From: a bacterium
GTDB lineage: Bacteria > Electryoneota > JAOADG01
DNA length: 64,000 nucleotides
Direction: 5' to 3'
NCBI GenBank assembly: GCA_026417415.1
Contig: JAOADG010000037.1
Location: 1-64,000, forward strand
Shown here in pieces: positions 56,064-64,000 of the stretch (position 1 is the first letter of the stretch; every line of letters begins with the position of its first letter). The notes beneath the pieces were generated by a model, which saw only the letters and a list, made by a program, of their open reading frames with translations, did not search any database and was not told the DNA's origin. The translations under genes were made by a program, and so were the position numbers.

Positions 56064-57866
56064 ATGACAGAAAACGTTCCAGAAAATCCATCAGTTCAAC
56101 CAACAAATATAGATTCCATCTCTATTCTCAAAAAGAAAAAAAGCAAAACCATTTTAGCCCCTGAAATTGAAGAACATACTCCCCAAGAAGTGGAGTACTA
56201 TTCCCAACTAATCGATCGAACAGCGACTGAGATGAAAGTCGGTTCAATCGTCAAGGTGCTTGTTTCAGGAAAGTCTGAAAAAGAAATCACAGTGTCAACC
56301 AATTTCAAATCGGACGTAAGCATTCCCATTGAAGAATTTGACAATATTTCGGAACTGAAAATTGGCGACGAAATTGAAGTTCTGTTTGATTACATTGATG
56401 AAGAAACCAGTCAACCAGTACTTTCTAAACGAAAAGCAATTAAATTGCGCGCATGGGAAAATTTACGTTCAAAATATGAACAAGGGGAAATTGTAAAAGG
56501 AAAAGTGATTAAACGTATCAAAGGTGGTTTGATCGTTGATATAGAAGGTGTTGAAGCATTTTTACCGGGTTCACAAATTGATGTACATCCAGTTCGTGAT
56601 TTTGATATGTATTTAGGAAAAACCATGGATTTCCGAATTATCAAAATCAATGAACAAAGACAAAATGCAGTGGTTTCTAGAAAAGTATTGGTCGAAGAAA
56701 ATCTCTCAGAGCGGCGAACTGAAATTTTAGATACGTTACACAAACTTATCCACGAAGAAGGAAGACAAGACGTCGTCTTAGAAGGTACGGTGAAAAATAT
56801 TACTGACTTTGGTGTATTTGTGGATTTAGGTGGAGTAGATGGGTTATTGCACATCACTGATTTATCCTGGGGACGTGTTGATCACCCAAGTCAAGTTGTG
56901 TCAATGGATCAAAAAATCAAAGTTAAAGTACTCAGTTACGATCCTGAAAAGAGACGAATCTCACTTGGTCTAAAACAATTACAAGAAAATTATTGGGAAT
57001 CAATTGAATCTAAGTACCCAGTGGGTAGTAAAGTCAAAGGCAAAGTGTCTCTCATTAAAAGTTATGGTGCTTTCGTAGAATTAGAACCCGGTGTTGAAGG
57101 ATTGGTGCATGTGAGTGAAATGAGTTGGACCCAACACATTAAACACCCTTCTCAAATGGTACAACCCGGTGATGAAGTAGAAGTAGTGGTGTTGAAAGTG
57201 GATACTGTGAATCGAAAAATTTCTCTTGGGATGAAACAAGTGAATCCTGACCCTTGGCAGAATATTGAAGAGAAATATCCTATCAACAGTAAACAAACTG
57301 GTGTAGTCCGTGATATCATGCCCTATGGTGCTTTTGTGGAGTTAGAGCCCGAAATTGATGGTCTTGTCCATATAAGCGATTTATCATGGACCAAGAAAGT
57401 TAAGCATCCAAGTGATATTCTAAAGAAGGGCGATAAAATAGAAGTGATGATTGTCTCTATTGATAAAGCAGAAAGAAGAATTGGCTTATCGTTGAAACGC
57501 TTGGAATCGAATCCCTGGGATATTTTTGCAGATCGATTCCCAATCAAATCGCGAACAGTAGCGCAGGTACAACGACTCAATGAGAAGGGAGTAGTGGTCA
57601 CGTTACCCTATGGTATTGAAGGATTCATCCCAAACAGTTTACTCTCAAGAACAGCAGATGGTCCAAAACGAAAAAACTTGAAACCTGATGATTTGGTAAT
57701 TGTTGAAGTAACCGAGTTTGAAAGAGAAAATCGCAAGGTCATTCTTACTGCAATAGATTTTGCAAAGGATATGACTATGCCTTCCGATGATGATTTTCCT
57801 ATGCCATTGCCAACTGGTGCTACGATTGCAGATATCTTAGAAGAAAATAAAAAAGAAAATCATTAA
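56064..57866 (+). CDS. rpsA: 30S ribosomal protein S1
   Basis: A 600-residue S1 with six S1/OB-fold RNA-binding repeats between about residues 50 and 580. The best-preserved ones show VKNITDFGVFVDLGGVDGLLHI-type cores, here recognisable as TDFGVFVDLG, KSYGAFVELEPG and MPYGAFVELEPE. It binds mRNA to the 30S subunit. I chose the ATG at 56064; a TTG two codons upstream shares the AAGGA. The long leader could allow autogenous control, as known for S1 in E. coli. A terminator follows. Confidence 0.95.
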   Translation: MTENVPENPSVQPTNIDSISILKKKKSKTILAPEIEEHTPQEVEYYSQLIDRTATEMKVGSIVKVLVSGKSEKEITVSTNFKSDVSIPIEEFDNISELKIGDEIEVLFDYIDEETSQPVLSKRKAIKLRAWENLRSKYEQGEIVKGKVIKRIKGGLIVDIEGVEAFLPGSQIDVHPVRDFDMYLGKTMDFRIIKINEQRQNAVVSRKVLVEENLSERRTEILDTLHKLIHEEGRQDVVLEGTVKNITDFGVFVDLGGVDGLLHITDLSWGRVDHPSQVVSMDQKIKVKVLSYDPEKRRISLGLKQLQENYWESIESKYPVGSKVKGKVSLIKSYGAFVELEPGVEGLVHVSEMSWTQHIKHPSQMVQPGDEVEVVVLKVDTVNRKISLGMKQVNPDPWQNIEEKYPINSKQTGVVRDIMPYGAFVELEPEIDGLVHISDLSWTKKVKHPSDILKKGDKIEVMIVSIDKAERRIGLSLKRLESNPWDIFADRFPIKSRTVAQVQRLNEKGVVVTLPYGIEGFIPNSLLSRTADGPKRKNLKPDDLVIVEVTEFERENRKVILTAIDFAKDMTMPSDDDFPMPLPTGATIADILEENKKENH

Positions 57867-57887
57867 TCCTATTAAAGGGAAGAGAAA

Positions 57888-57916
57888 AAGGGGTGAACAT
57901 TCACCCCTTATTTTTT
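57888..57916. terminator. bidirectional intrinsic terminator between rpsA and the NosL-like gene
   Basis: The stem AAGGGGTGA pairs with TCACCCCTT around a 4-nt loop and is followed by ATTTTTT. A run of A bases before the stem lets it also end the convergent transcript. Confidence 0.85.
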
Positions 57917-57930
57917 GAATTCATATGAAA

Positions 57931-58494
57931 CTACTTTGGTTGTTTAACTTCAATTACTTTAGGAACAATGATAAAATCTTGATCGGTAGAATCAGCTTCT
58001 AAACCATTCAAGTACTTTAACACACTACGTTTTAAGTCCACAAAGCGTAGAACCCCTTTTCCACCATTTTTGCGTGAAAAGTTCTCAGCATCTTCTTTTT
58101 TTGCAAAAGGAATGGCTTCCCGTTTACCATCCGGACCAATAATTTTATCGCCAATCACATAATAAGCAAACAATGCATTGATCCAAGTTTTCTTTTTTGA
58201 AGCATAATCTCGAACCCAAATATCACCACTATGTTTCACAGGTTTGCCAACATACTTTTCAGAAAAATGAACAAATTCCAAAAAGTTACGAACACCAACA
58301 AAAACAGTCCAAGAACCGTCTGCTGCTTGGTGACAAACTAACCAAGGTTGGTAGGAATTTGCTGCTAAGCCACTTACGAAACACTTTCCATTTTGAATCA
58401 GATAATCAGGAGGACTAAAATCCCCATCATCTTTTCCGAAAGAAAGCGAAAGATTCATAAGTGTAAAAAAGAAAATTATTCCGTATTTTTGCAT
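57931..58494 (-). CDS. secreted NosL-like protein
   Basis: A 187-residue protein with a signal peptide (about 1-20). DIWVRDYASKKKTWINA, YYVIGDKIIGPDG, and FAKKEDAENFSRKNGG follow in the order seen in NosL, the copper chaperone linked to nitrous oxide reductase. The N-terminal NosL Cys-x-Met metal site is changed: KCFVSGLAA keeps a Cys but no nearby Met. No nos genes are in the window. It may bind copper or be a general periplasmic chaperone. Its ATG is 20 bp from the divergent next gene. Confidence 0.6.
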   Translation of the reverse strand: MQKYGIIFFFTLMNLSLSFGKDDGDFSPPDYLIQNGKCFVSGLAANSYQPWLVCHQAADGSWTVFVGVRNFLEFVHFSEKYVGKPVKHSGDIWVRDYASKKKTWINALFAYYVIGDKIIGPDGKREAIPFAKKEDAENFSRKNGGKGVLRFVDLKRSVLKYLNGLEADSTDQDFIIVPKVIEVKQPK

Positions 58495-58514
58495 ATTGGC
58501 ATCCTAAAAAGAAA

Positions 58515-59699
58515 ATGATCCGAATAATATTTTTAGTCACTTTATTCTTAAAAACTGCTTTAGCCCAAGTTTTACCTAATTTAGAAAATCAAATAGAACA
58601 AAATGATTTTGCTTCTTCTCCTAAATTATACGTCTGGGAAAGACAAGATGAGACGAATGTTCACGCAACGTTAATCATCCGTCTATCAAAAGAAGATTAC
58701 TTGTTGTATGGAACACGTTTAACCAAAATCATCCAAGAATTATGGAACAGTTCTGTACCTTTAAGGTCACTAACCGACATCGCAGGAAAAAATTCCATTC
58801 AAATATATGATAGTGTACTGACTATCTTATTAAAAAACAATCATACCAATGAGTATCAAAGAAATTCCATTTTGAAAGAGTACTTTTCACAACAATCTGT
58901 ATTAAAACAAAGGGTACTTTCTGTAAACGCCAATTTAATGGTTGGTAGAAAACTATCTGTTAAAAGTGCAATAGAATGTGAACAAGCCATTTTAGTCCGG
59001 TTTATCATGGACAACTCAAGTGTTGATAAATGGATGGATTTTATTTTTGAAAAAGTACACCAACCATTTTGGTTAGAAGCGTATGAATGGTTCAAAAGAA
59101 TTGAACAAGGTTACCCTATTGAATCGAGTGCACGGATACTGATGCCATTGCCTACCAATTTATCACTTAATGAGTTTTGGTATCAATTCATAAGAAATGC
59201 TGATGTTTCAGTTGCAATTGTTGGGAATGTGAAGGGAAACGAGGTCATCACATTAAGTAATCTCTATTGGTCCAATTGGATGAAAAAAAATAAATTGAGC
59301 CATGCTGACTGGAATCAAGTGTACACTCAATTTGGTCCATACACTAGGCCAATTCCAACAAACAGTCAGTATGAAATAAAAAATTGGCTCGCAAGTTATC
59401 TTAATCTTCCTTATCAAGAAAAGTGCAAGCTTATCATTTCCAACGTACCAATGATCCACTTTCAATTCAATTCGCTTCCCCAACCACCCAATCCTACAGA
59501 AGTTTACAAACGTTGGTTAAATTGGATGAATGTATCCCTAAATAGAGCAGATCGTGCAGCTGATCTATTAGCCATAGCAGCAATCAATGGAGGTTGGGAA
59601 AAATGGTATGAAATGGATGTATCCTTTATAGATTATGAGAATATTCCTGACTTTTATTGGTTAAAGAAAATGTTAGAAGATACCAATCACGTACGATGA
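58515..59699 (+). CDS. secreted protein, possible degenerate M16-peptidase-like first half
   Basis: A 394-residue protein with a signal peptide (about 1-17). Residues near 230-240 read VSVAIVGNVKGNEVITL, similar to the strand after the long helix in M16 (pitrilysin/insulinase fold) domains. No HxxEH zinc motif is present. Several Trp-rich stretches occur. I cannot name a family. It is coupled by ATGA to the next secreted protein and shares with it the strand of mutAB. Confidence 0.42.
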   Translation: MIRIIFLVTLFLKTALAQVLPNLENQIEQNDFASSPKLYVWERQDETNVHATLIIRLSKEDYLLYGTRLTKIIQELWNSSVPLRSLTDIAGKNSIQIYDSVLTILLKNNHTNEYQRNSILKEYFSQQSVLKQRVLSVNANLMVGRKLSVKSAIECEQAILVRFIMDNSSVDKWMDFIFEKVHQPFWLEAYEWFKRIEQGYPIESSARILMPLPTNLSLNEFWYQFIRNADVSVAIVGNVKGNEVITLSNLYWSNWMKKNKLSHADWNQVYTQFGPYTRPIPTNSQYEIKNWLASYLNLPYQEKCKLIISNVPMIHFQFNSLPQPPNPTEVYKRWLNWMNVSLNRADRAADLLAIAAINGGWEKWYEMDVSFIDYENIPDFYWLKKMLEDTNHVR

Positions 59700-60790
59700 A
59701 AAAAGTAGTTGTTTTCAGTTTCGTCCTTATCCTTCATTCCATAACCTTTACACAATTGAAAAATGTCCCTTTTGCTGAAGCGATTTCTTCAAATGGACTG
59801 AAAGCAATAATCGGTGAAATCCCTTCTATGAATCACACCTACATCGTTGTTACCATACCCACCAAATATATTCTTAAAAGTGAATCGATTTGGAAAAAAA
59901 TTGCGTTGAATTGGGCAAGTGATAATCCTACTCGTGAAATTGTTCTTACACCAAGTATTGAGTATCCTATACTTTCAGTGATTTGCGATCGAGAAAACGA
60001 TGAAGGTGCATTTTACCAATTCATTCAAAAAATGATCAATGAAAATTGGGTGGATACGCAAGAAAAGTTAACAGCAGAAACTCCTTCTTTAAGTTGGTTT
60101 CAACTCAACAGAAAAATTGGATTATCTCCACCTACACCAACCGATTTAACAATTGGAGTACTAAGCAATACTCCTATAGAAATTACTTGGAGATGGATGG
60201 AAGAAAGCACCTCGAATTGGATTGTAAAAAAATCTTTAGTACCTGATCTACCGTTGGATACAACAGAACACAACTGGGTTATTCACAGATTTGGAGAAAG
60301 GGTGGATCTGATTTTATTTCAACCATTGATGAATTTTAAAGTCGCAATGATTTTACTCAATGAAACACGAATGAAAAATTTACAAGCTTATTTTTACAAA
60401 GCATATTTACTTGCCAACATTCCAGTCATTTCTATTGAAGCCAATGTATTTCCACCAATGGATCCGCAATATTTATGGATGAAAATAAGCGGTACTGAAC
60501 AAGAGTTTCAAACCTACATTTCCAATTGGAATGTTGTTTGGCAAGAGTACTTGTTAAATACGGACATTCCTCAAAAAGTACAAAAAAACGATCAAATCCT
60601 TACCTTATATGAAGAATTAGAACAAAAATGTTTGCAGAAAACATATCCAAAACTTTTTTCTAATCGTACTTTTGAGTACTCAATGAATGAAGTTAGATCA
60701 ATGATGAATGATGAAAAATGGAGTGTGTTAGCTTTTGTAGATACGACCAGAGTGAAAGTTGACGAATACTTTCGTATCAGAAAAAACTGA
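59696..60790 (+). CDS. secreted protein, possible degenerate M16-peptidase-like second half
   Basis: A 364-residue protein with a signal peptide (about 1-19). After it, FAEAISSNGLKAIIGEIPSMNHTY resembles in part the opening strands of M16 domains (SNGLKAIIGE), and SVLAFVDTTRVK near the end resembles their last strand. No zinc motif. I chose the ATG at 59696, which overlaps the upstream stop (ATGA) and starts the signal peptide; the frame from 59657 is not supported. Pairing of two inactive M16-like proteins is known for other families, but this call is tentative. Confidence 0.42.
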   Translation: MKKVVVFSFVLILHSITFTQLKNVPFAEAISSNGLKAIIGEIPSMNHTYIVVTIPTKYILKSESIWKKIALNWASDNPTREIVLTPSIEYPILSVICDRENDEGAFYQFIQKMINENWVDTQEKLTAETPSLSWFQLNRKIGLSPPTPTDLTIGVLSNTPIEITWRWMEESTSNWIVKKSLVPDLPLDTTEHNWVIHRFGERVDLILFQPLMNFKVAMILLNETRMKNLQAYFYKAYLLANIPVISIEANVFPPMDPQYLWMKISGTEQEFQTYISNWNVVWQEYLLNTDIPQKVQKNDQILTLYEELEQKCLQKTYPKLFSNRTFEYSMNEVRSMMNDEKWSVLAFVDTTRVKVDEYFRIRKN

Positions 60791-60832
60791 ATAACCTAGA
60801 GTTTAGAAATCCTAATCAAGAAAGGATTATCC

Positions 60833-62656
60833 ATGCTGCAATTCACTGAATTTACCACCAATAACGAGGAAAGATGGCTAAAAGAGGTGGAACTTGGGTT
60901 AAAAGGTGGTTCAATAGAAAAATTGTATCGTTCAGATGCAATTGAAGAAATTTCAATAAAACCACTTTATACAAGGGATGATATCAATTCTTTAGATACT
61001 ATCAATTCCTTACCTGCAAATGCTCCCTTTTTAAGAGGGTTTCATATCCCCCAAATGTTTCCAAGAACATGGAATATTGTACAAAAAACAACAATTGAAG
61101 AATCCATTCAAATAGCACAAGCACCAAAATCATTTTTAGAAGCTGGTTTCAATACCATTGAATTGTACCTTCATTCCAATGATCTAACATCCATTGAAAC
61201 ATTGTTAATTTTTTTACCACAAAACCTCAAACTTTACCTTAAATTTTCTCCTGATACAGTAATTCCAATGCTTCAACGAATGAAGCAAATTCATCATCAA
61301 GAATCTTTATTAAACGTATCTTTGGCAATTGATCCAATTTCCCATCACAAACAGGATACATCTTGCGAATCAGAAATATTACAAATGTTAGAACATTTAC
61401 GGGAATTTAATCAAGAACGAAACATTGCAATATTACGAATTGATGGATGTATGTATCATCACGCAGGAGTCAATATTGTACAAGAGTTAGCGATTGTTAT
61501 GGCGCTTGCTGTGGAATACCTACGGTTATGGGACCAACTTAACATTCCTCCTAAAATTTCTTCTAAGTGGATTCATTTCGCTTTTGGTGTGAGTTCACAA
61601 TTTCTTTATGAAATTTCAAAGTTACGAGCTGCAAGGTTGTTGTGGCACTTTATTTTAGATCAAGCAGAAGTACAATCTAACGATCAAACCATGTTTATTC
61701 ATTGTGAAACCTCTTTAACCAACATCACTCTGTACGATCCAGAAACCAACTTGTTGAGGACAACCACAGAAACCTTAGCTGCAGTTCTCGGAAATGTGGA
61801 TAGTATTTGGGTTGCCCCCTACGATTTCTATCAAGAAAGTAAAAAAGATTTTACAGAACAGTATGCAAAAAACATTCCATTAATTTTAAGAGAAGAAGCA
61901 CATATTGCGGATTTAATGGATCCTATCGGAGGTTCTTATGCGATAGAATCACTTACACAACAAATTGCTGAAAAGGCGTATGAAAAATTTCAACAAATCG
62001 AAAACAACGGAGGAATCATTCCGTCCATTCAATCCGGTACAATTCAAAATTGGGTGAAAGAGGTAACGCTAAAAAAGAAAAATCACTTTATTCAACGCAA
62101 ACGAAAATTGATCGGAATCAATGAATCACCCAATCCAAATGAAATAGAACCACGGTCTAACCAATACCAAAACAATCCAACAGTTTCTTTTCTAACACCA
62201 TTCATCGAATCAGAGCCAATTGAAACCATTCGTAGCAAGGTGTTGCAATCACGATCTCTTAGAAAAGATTGTAAAGTTACGATACTTACCTTAGGAAATA
62301 TCACCTCGTTTATCCCAAGATATGATTTTACCAAAGCATTTTTTGAAATTGGTGGATTCGAAGTTGAAACAGTATCAATCAAGGATGTATCTGAGTGGTC
62401 AAATACTGATCCATTCAACAATAATGTGGTAGCAATCTGTAGTACTGAGCAAAATTATTCCATGTATCTAAATACAATTGTACCATTGCTCAGAACGAAG
62501 AATCCATCCACCCTGATATTCCTAATGGGCGAACCAAAATTGGTATCAGAAAAAGAGCATTACCAATCTTTAGGAATAAATTCCTTCATTCATAATCATT
62601 CAAACATCATAGAAATTTTTCAATATATAATACAGGCGAAAGGAATCGAGTTGTGA
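60833..62656 (+). CDS. mutA: methylmalonyl-CoA mutase small subunit
   Basis: A 607-residue MutA. The TIM-barrel part has [17 protein letters not shown] (in part FLRGFHIP), [24 protein letters not shown] and [13 protein letters not shown]. The C-terminal cobalamin-like domain lacks the DxHxxG histidine motif, as expected for the non-catalytic subunit. It pairs with MutB to convert methylmalonyl-CoA and succinyl-CoA. ATG with AGGAT. It overlaps mutB by GTGA. Confidence 0.92.
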   Translation: MLQFTEFTTNNEERWLKEVELGLKGGSIEKLYRSDAIEEISIKPLYTRDDINSLDTINSLPANAPFLRGFHIPQMFPRTWNIVQKTTIEESIQIAQAPKSFLEAGFNTIELYLHSNDLTSIETLLIFLPQNLKLYLKFSPDTVIPMLQRMKQIHHQESLLNVSLAIDPISHHKQDTSCESEILQMLEHLREFNQERNIAILRIDGCMYHHAGVNIVQELAIVMALAVEYLRLWDQLNIPPKISSKWIHFAFGVSSQFLYEISKLRAARLLWHFILDQAEVQSNDQTMFIHCETSLTNITLYDPETNLLRTTTETLAAVLGNVDSIWVAPYDFYQESKKDFTEQYAKNIPLILREEAHIADLMDPIGGSYAIESLTQQIAEKAYEKFQQIENNGGIIPSIQSGTIQNWVKEVTLKKKNHFIQRKRKLIGINESPNPNEIEPRSNQYQNNPTVSFLTPFIESEPIETIRSKVLQSRSLRKDCKVTILTLGNITSFIPRYDFTKAFFEIGGFEVETVSIKDVSEWSNTDPFNNNVVAICSTEQNYSMYLNTIVPLLRTKNPSTLIFLMGEPKLVSEKEHYQSLGINSFIHNHSNIIEIFQYIIQAKGIEL

Positions 62657-64000
62657 AAACTGTACCCAATTTTGCAAATCTGCCTTTGAAAATAAAACCT
62701 CCTCATATCAATTGGAATGAGTGGAAAAATCAATTTAAAAGTTGTACAGGACAAAATTTTGATTCAGCGTTATACAAAACTATGGAACAAATTCCAATCA
62801 AAAAGTTGTACACTCATGAAGATATTGTAAACCTTCCACATTTACGTTTTCAATTCCCCGGCATTCCTCCTTACTTACGTGGTCCTTATGCTACTATGTA
62901 CATTGCACAACCTTGGACCATTAGACAGTATTCTGGTTTTTCTACCGCAGAAGAATCGAATGCTTTTTATCGCAGAAATATAGCTGCTGGACAAAAAGGG
63001 TTGTCTGTTGCATTTGATTTAGCAACCCATCGTGGATATGATAGCGACCATCCGAGAGTCATTGGCGATGTGGGTAAAGCTGGAGTTGCAATTGATTCAA
63101 TATTAGATATGAAAATCCTTTTTGATGGTATTCCATTAAATCAAATGTCTGTTTCCATGACCATGAATGGTGCAGTTCTCCCAATTATGGCCTTCTACAT
63201 TGTAACGGCATTAGAGCAAGGTGCGACCTTAGATCAACTTTCTGGCACTATCCAAAATGATATTCTAAAAGAGTACATGGTTCGTAATACTTACATTTAC
63301 CCACCTCAAGGTTCTATGCGAATCGTCGCCGATATTATCGCTTATACAGCAAAGCATATGCCTAAATTCAATAGCATTTCTATTTCTGGTTACCATATGC
63401 AAGAAGCAGGTGCAACTGCTGATTTAGAAATGGCTTATACCTTAGCAGATGGGTTAGAATATGTGAGAACAGGGTTAAATGCTGGTTTAACCATTGATGA
63501 ATTTGCACCAAGGTTATCTTTCTTTTGGGGCATCGGGATGAATTACTTTATGGAAATTGCAAAGTTGCGTGCTGCAAGAGTACTATGGGCAAAACTGATG
63601 AAACAATTCCAACCCCAAAATGAAAAATCATTGATGTTGCGTGCTCATTGTCAAACATCAGGATGGTCTTTAACCGAGCAAGATCCAATGAACAATGTCA
63701 TTCGTACCTGTATTGAAGCAATGGCAGCAGCGTTAGGTCATACACAGAGTTTGCATACCAATGCATTAGATGAAGCAATTGCTTTACCTACCGATTACTC
63801 TGCAAGAATCGCAAGGAATACACAATTGTATTTACAAAATGAGACGGGAATATGTAATATCATTGATCCACTTGCAGGTTCATATTACCTCGAAACACTT
63901 ACTGCTGAGTTAATCCAATTAGCTAACCAACACATTTTAGAAATTGAAGAGCTAGGTGGTATGACCAAGGCAATTGAACAAGGACTACCCAAAATGCGAA
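62653..64000 (+). CDS. mutB: methylmalonyl-CoA mutase large subunit, cut by the window end
   Basis: Open for 449 codons to the window edge. I see [20 protein letters not shown] (in part), [64 protein letters not shown] and [14 protein letters not shown]. These are the substrate-binding barrel motifs of MutB, including the Tyr and His used in catalysis. The cobalamin domain lies beyond the window. GTG start at 62653 with AGGA, overlapping the mutA stop. Confidence 0.95.
   Translation, partial: MKTVPNFANLPLKIKPPHINWNEWKNQFKSCTGQNFDSALYKTMEQIPIKKLYTHEDIVNLPHLRFQFPGIPPYLRGPYATMYIAQPWTIRQYSGFSTAEESNAFYRRNIAAGQKGLSVAFDLATHRGYDSDHPRVIGDVGKAGVAIDSILDMKILFDGIPLNQMSVSMTMNGAVLPIMAFYIVTALEQGATLDQLSGTIQNDILKEYMVRNTYIYPPQGSMRIVADIIAYTAKHMPKFNSISISGYHMQEAGATADLEMAYTLADGLEYVRTGLNAGLTIDEFAPRLSFFWGIGMNYFMEIAKLRAARVLWAKLMKQFQPQNEKSLMLRAHCQTSGWSLTEQDPMNNVIRTCIEAMAAALGHTQSLHTNALDEAIALPTDYSARIARNTQLYLQNETGICNIIDPLAGSYYLETLTAELIQLANQHILEIEELGGMTKAIEQGLPKMR

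Noticed and set aside
56411-56857. 148-codon minus-strand ORF inside rpsA
   Set aside because: Antisense shadow of S1 repeats; Ser/Thr-rich composition and no family match.

Overview
The window is 64 kb of one AT-rich bacterial chromosome. Genes are tightly packed, with long operons and stop/start overlaps of the ATGA, TAATG and GTGA type. Nothing looks like an integrated element: I found no IS, phage genes, rRNA or CRISPR array. Outer-membrane and LPS-type genes point to a Gram-negative cell: an LpxH-like hydrolase, a predicted beta-barrel ending in Phe, and many signal peptides. HprK beside a PTS EIIA-like protein, the PgsB/PgsC/PgsW set and MutA/MutB would suit a lineage of the broad FCB superphylum. 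That placement is inference, and no marker here settles it. Promoters read as ordinary sigma-70 boxes (TTGnnn, 16-18 bp, TAnnnT). TTG and GTG starts with good Shine-Dalgarno (SD) sequences are common, even in topA and secA.

Layout. (1) 111-9048, minus: topA, xerC, hpf, hprK, an EIIA-like protein, a secreted 5'-nucleotidase, an amidase, an aminotransferase and a methyltransferase, apparently one operon. (2) 9263-21541, minus: CoA-transferase subunits, acyl-CoA dehydrogenase, MBL hydrolase, thiolase, 3-hydroxyacyl-CoA dehydrogenase, a second acyl-CoA dehydrogenase and ilvE, followed by nusB, a phosphoesterase and secA. (3) 21794-25336, plus: ferritin-like protein, zinc-ribbon membrane protein, thioredoxin, aldehyde dehydrogenase. 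(4) 25428-28722: trpS-scpA (minus), then lipB-fur (plus). (5) 28725-34626, minus: PBP1A, LpxH-like, acs, a DsrE/YedF-like protein and a gamma-carbonic anhydrase. (6) 34729-35577, plus: a lone membrane-anchored CARF-like protein. (7) 35574-40208: a DegT aminotransferase, a small membrane protein, rpmE-DUF1385, and Fe-S factors (MIP18, Mrp). (8) 40270-45269, minus: a poly-gamma-glutamate locus, made of a small membrane ORF, pgsB, pgsC, pgsW, a secreted duplicated-repeat protein and an outer-membrane barrel. (9) 45349-49469, minus: folD and a glycosyltransferase/eIF2B-like cluster. (10) 49578-54063, minus: pfk, gap, pgk, tpiA, secG and tRNA-Leu. (11) 54129-57866: YifB/ComM, tRNA-His, and rpsA behind a structured leader. 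(12) 57931-64000: a NosL-like protein, two secreted proteins possibly related to M16 peptidases, mutA and a cut mutB.

How the genes fit together. The acyl-CoA operon, ilvE and methylmalonyl-CoA mutase suggest catabolism of branched-chain amino acids or short-chain acids through acetyl-CoA and propionyl-CoA. The glycolytic run has a phosphofructokinase with pyrophosphate-type residues. The most novel-looking items are the orphan TM-CARF protein, the pgs locus with its missed small ORF and dedicated outer-membrane component, the pseudoknot-like rpsA leader, and a tRNA-His that lacks the usual G-1:C73 identity pair.
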